Of a DNA stretch of 64,000 nt, positions 63,595-64,000 are shown piece after piece. The notes beneath the pieces are model-generated. The model ran no database searches and was not told the DNA's origin. It saw only the letters and a program-made list of their open reading frames with translations. Every line of letters starts with the position of its first letter. Position 1 is the first letter of the stretch. The position numbers and the translations under genes were made by a program. Source of the DNA: Paraburkholderia sp. IMGN_8 (GTDB lineage: Bacteria > Pseudomonadota > Gammaproteobacteria > Burkholderiales > Burkholderiaceae); NCBI RefSeq assembly GCF_038050405.1, contig NZ_CP150900.1, positions 620,001 to 684,000 of the forward strand. Direction: 5' to 3'.

Positions 63595-64000
63595 ATGCGT
63601 CCGAAACGGTTTCTTGCTGCGTTATTGTCCGTCGCGCTCTTGACGCAGCCGGGTGCGTTCGCGCAGTCCCGCGGCTCTTCGACCGTCGGTATCAGCACAC
63701 AAACTGAAGGGCCGCCGATGGAAATCGGCCCGCTGAATTCTTATGTCGAACCCATCGTGCCGCCGGAGATTGCGCAGGGCGTGTTCGGTATCTACGGTGG
63801 CGCCCAGAGTCGCTTCTCTGGTAATGCCGGCGCGAACACCGGCTGGCGCGCGCCGATCGTCACCCAGCAACTGCCCGACCTCGGCAATGGCGGCGCCGCG
63901 TCGCTGACGCCGCAAGCCGAGCGCAAGCTCGGCGAGCGCGTGATGCGCGAGTTGCGCCGCGACCCCGACTATCTCGACGACTGGCTGGTGCGTGACTACC
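63595..64000 (+). CDS. M48-family peptidase / BepA-like, N-terminal part (cut by window edge)
   Basis: Reads MRPKRFLAALLSVALLTQPG with a signal peptide cleaved near AFA-QS, then a proline-rich linker and LTPQAERKLGERVMRELRRD before PDYLDDWL, the typical N-terminal region of periplasmic M48/BepA metallopeptidases with TPR tails. The HExxH is beyond the edge. The frame also opens at ATG 63532, but the signal peptide favours 63595. Divergent from moaC. Confidence 0.7.
   Translation, partial: MRPKRFLAALLSVALLTQPGAFAQSRGSSTVGISTQTEGPPMEIGPLNSYVEPIVPPEIAQGVFGIYGGAQSRFSGNAGANTGWRAPIVTQQLPDLGNGGAASLTPQAERKLGERVMRELRRDPDYLDDWLVRDY

Overview
The window is about 64 kb of high-GC chromosome from a member of the Burkholderiaceae, most likely Paraburkholderia or Burkholderia sensu lato. 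The evidence is gene order: pepP–ubiH-like–dusB; miaB–phoH–ybeY–corC–lnt; glpR/glpD–glpK–glpF; recA–recX–DUF2889–sucC–sucD–terC–pilin–PglL-like. Codon use is uniformly GC-rich outside one segment. Most of the window is ordinary core genome.

Layout. 1–2.9 kb: end of dusB, a UbiH-family hydroxylase and pepP, all leftward. 3.2–3.9 kb: a glutathione S-transferase. 4.1–10.8 kb: the leftward RNA/envelope cluster miaB–phoH–ybeY–chaC-like–corC–lnt. 10.9–14.5 kb: a LysR regulator divergent from a VOC protein and an MFS exporter, then an XRE-cupin regulator. 14.6–15.7 kb: FMN riboswitch and ribB. 15.8–23.4 kb: glycerol catabolism (glpD, glpK, an aquaglyceroporin, a HAD phosphatase) with glpR upstream and GlpR-like operators, plus a lipoprotein, a TetR regulator and a small conserved protein. 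23.7–29.8 kb: gamma-glutamyltransferase, ferritin-like protein, flavin-binding-fold protein, RhlE helicase, hemolysin-III protein. 29.9–33.6 kb: two cytochrome c genes and copC–copD. 33.7–37.2 kb: small proteins, dgoD and its GntR-type regulator (start not readable), a remnant of an MFS exporter, a small secreted protein. 37.7–39.3 kb: mqo behind a long hairpin leader.

39,473–49,946 is a 10.4-kb integrated island. It is bounded by an exact 19-bp repeat of the last 19 nt (with CCA) of tRNA-Met(CAU), and a large tyrosine integrase gene lies next to the tRNA. GC is visibly lower in several of its genes. It carries a DUF262 protein plus HEPN-domain protein pair with a divergent HExxH peptidase; a D12-class adenine methyltransferase divergent from a candidate restriction endonuclease with 13 nt between start codons; a three-gene operon and other orphans of unknown function; and two gene-free stretches full of perfect hairpins. 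One of these (about 42,398–42,950) looks like a large structured RNA. This is the accessory, probably anti-phage, part of the window and the best place to look for something undescribed.

50–64 kb returns to core genome: an MHS-family transporter, a two-component system, recA (LexA box) and recX, a DUF2889 protein, sucCD, terC, a type IV pilin with a long leader followed by a PglL/Wzy-type O-oligosaccharyltransferase, moaC, and the start of an M48 peptidase running off the end.
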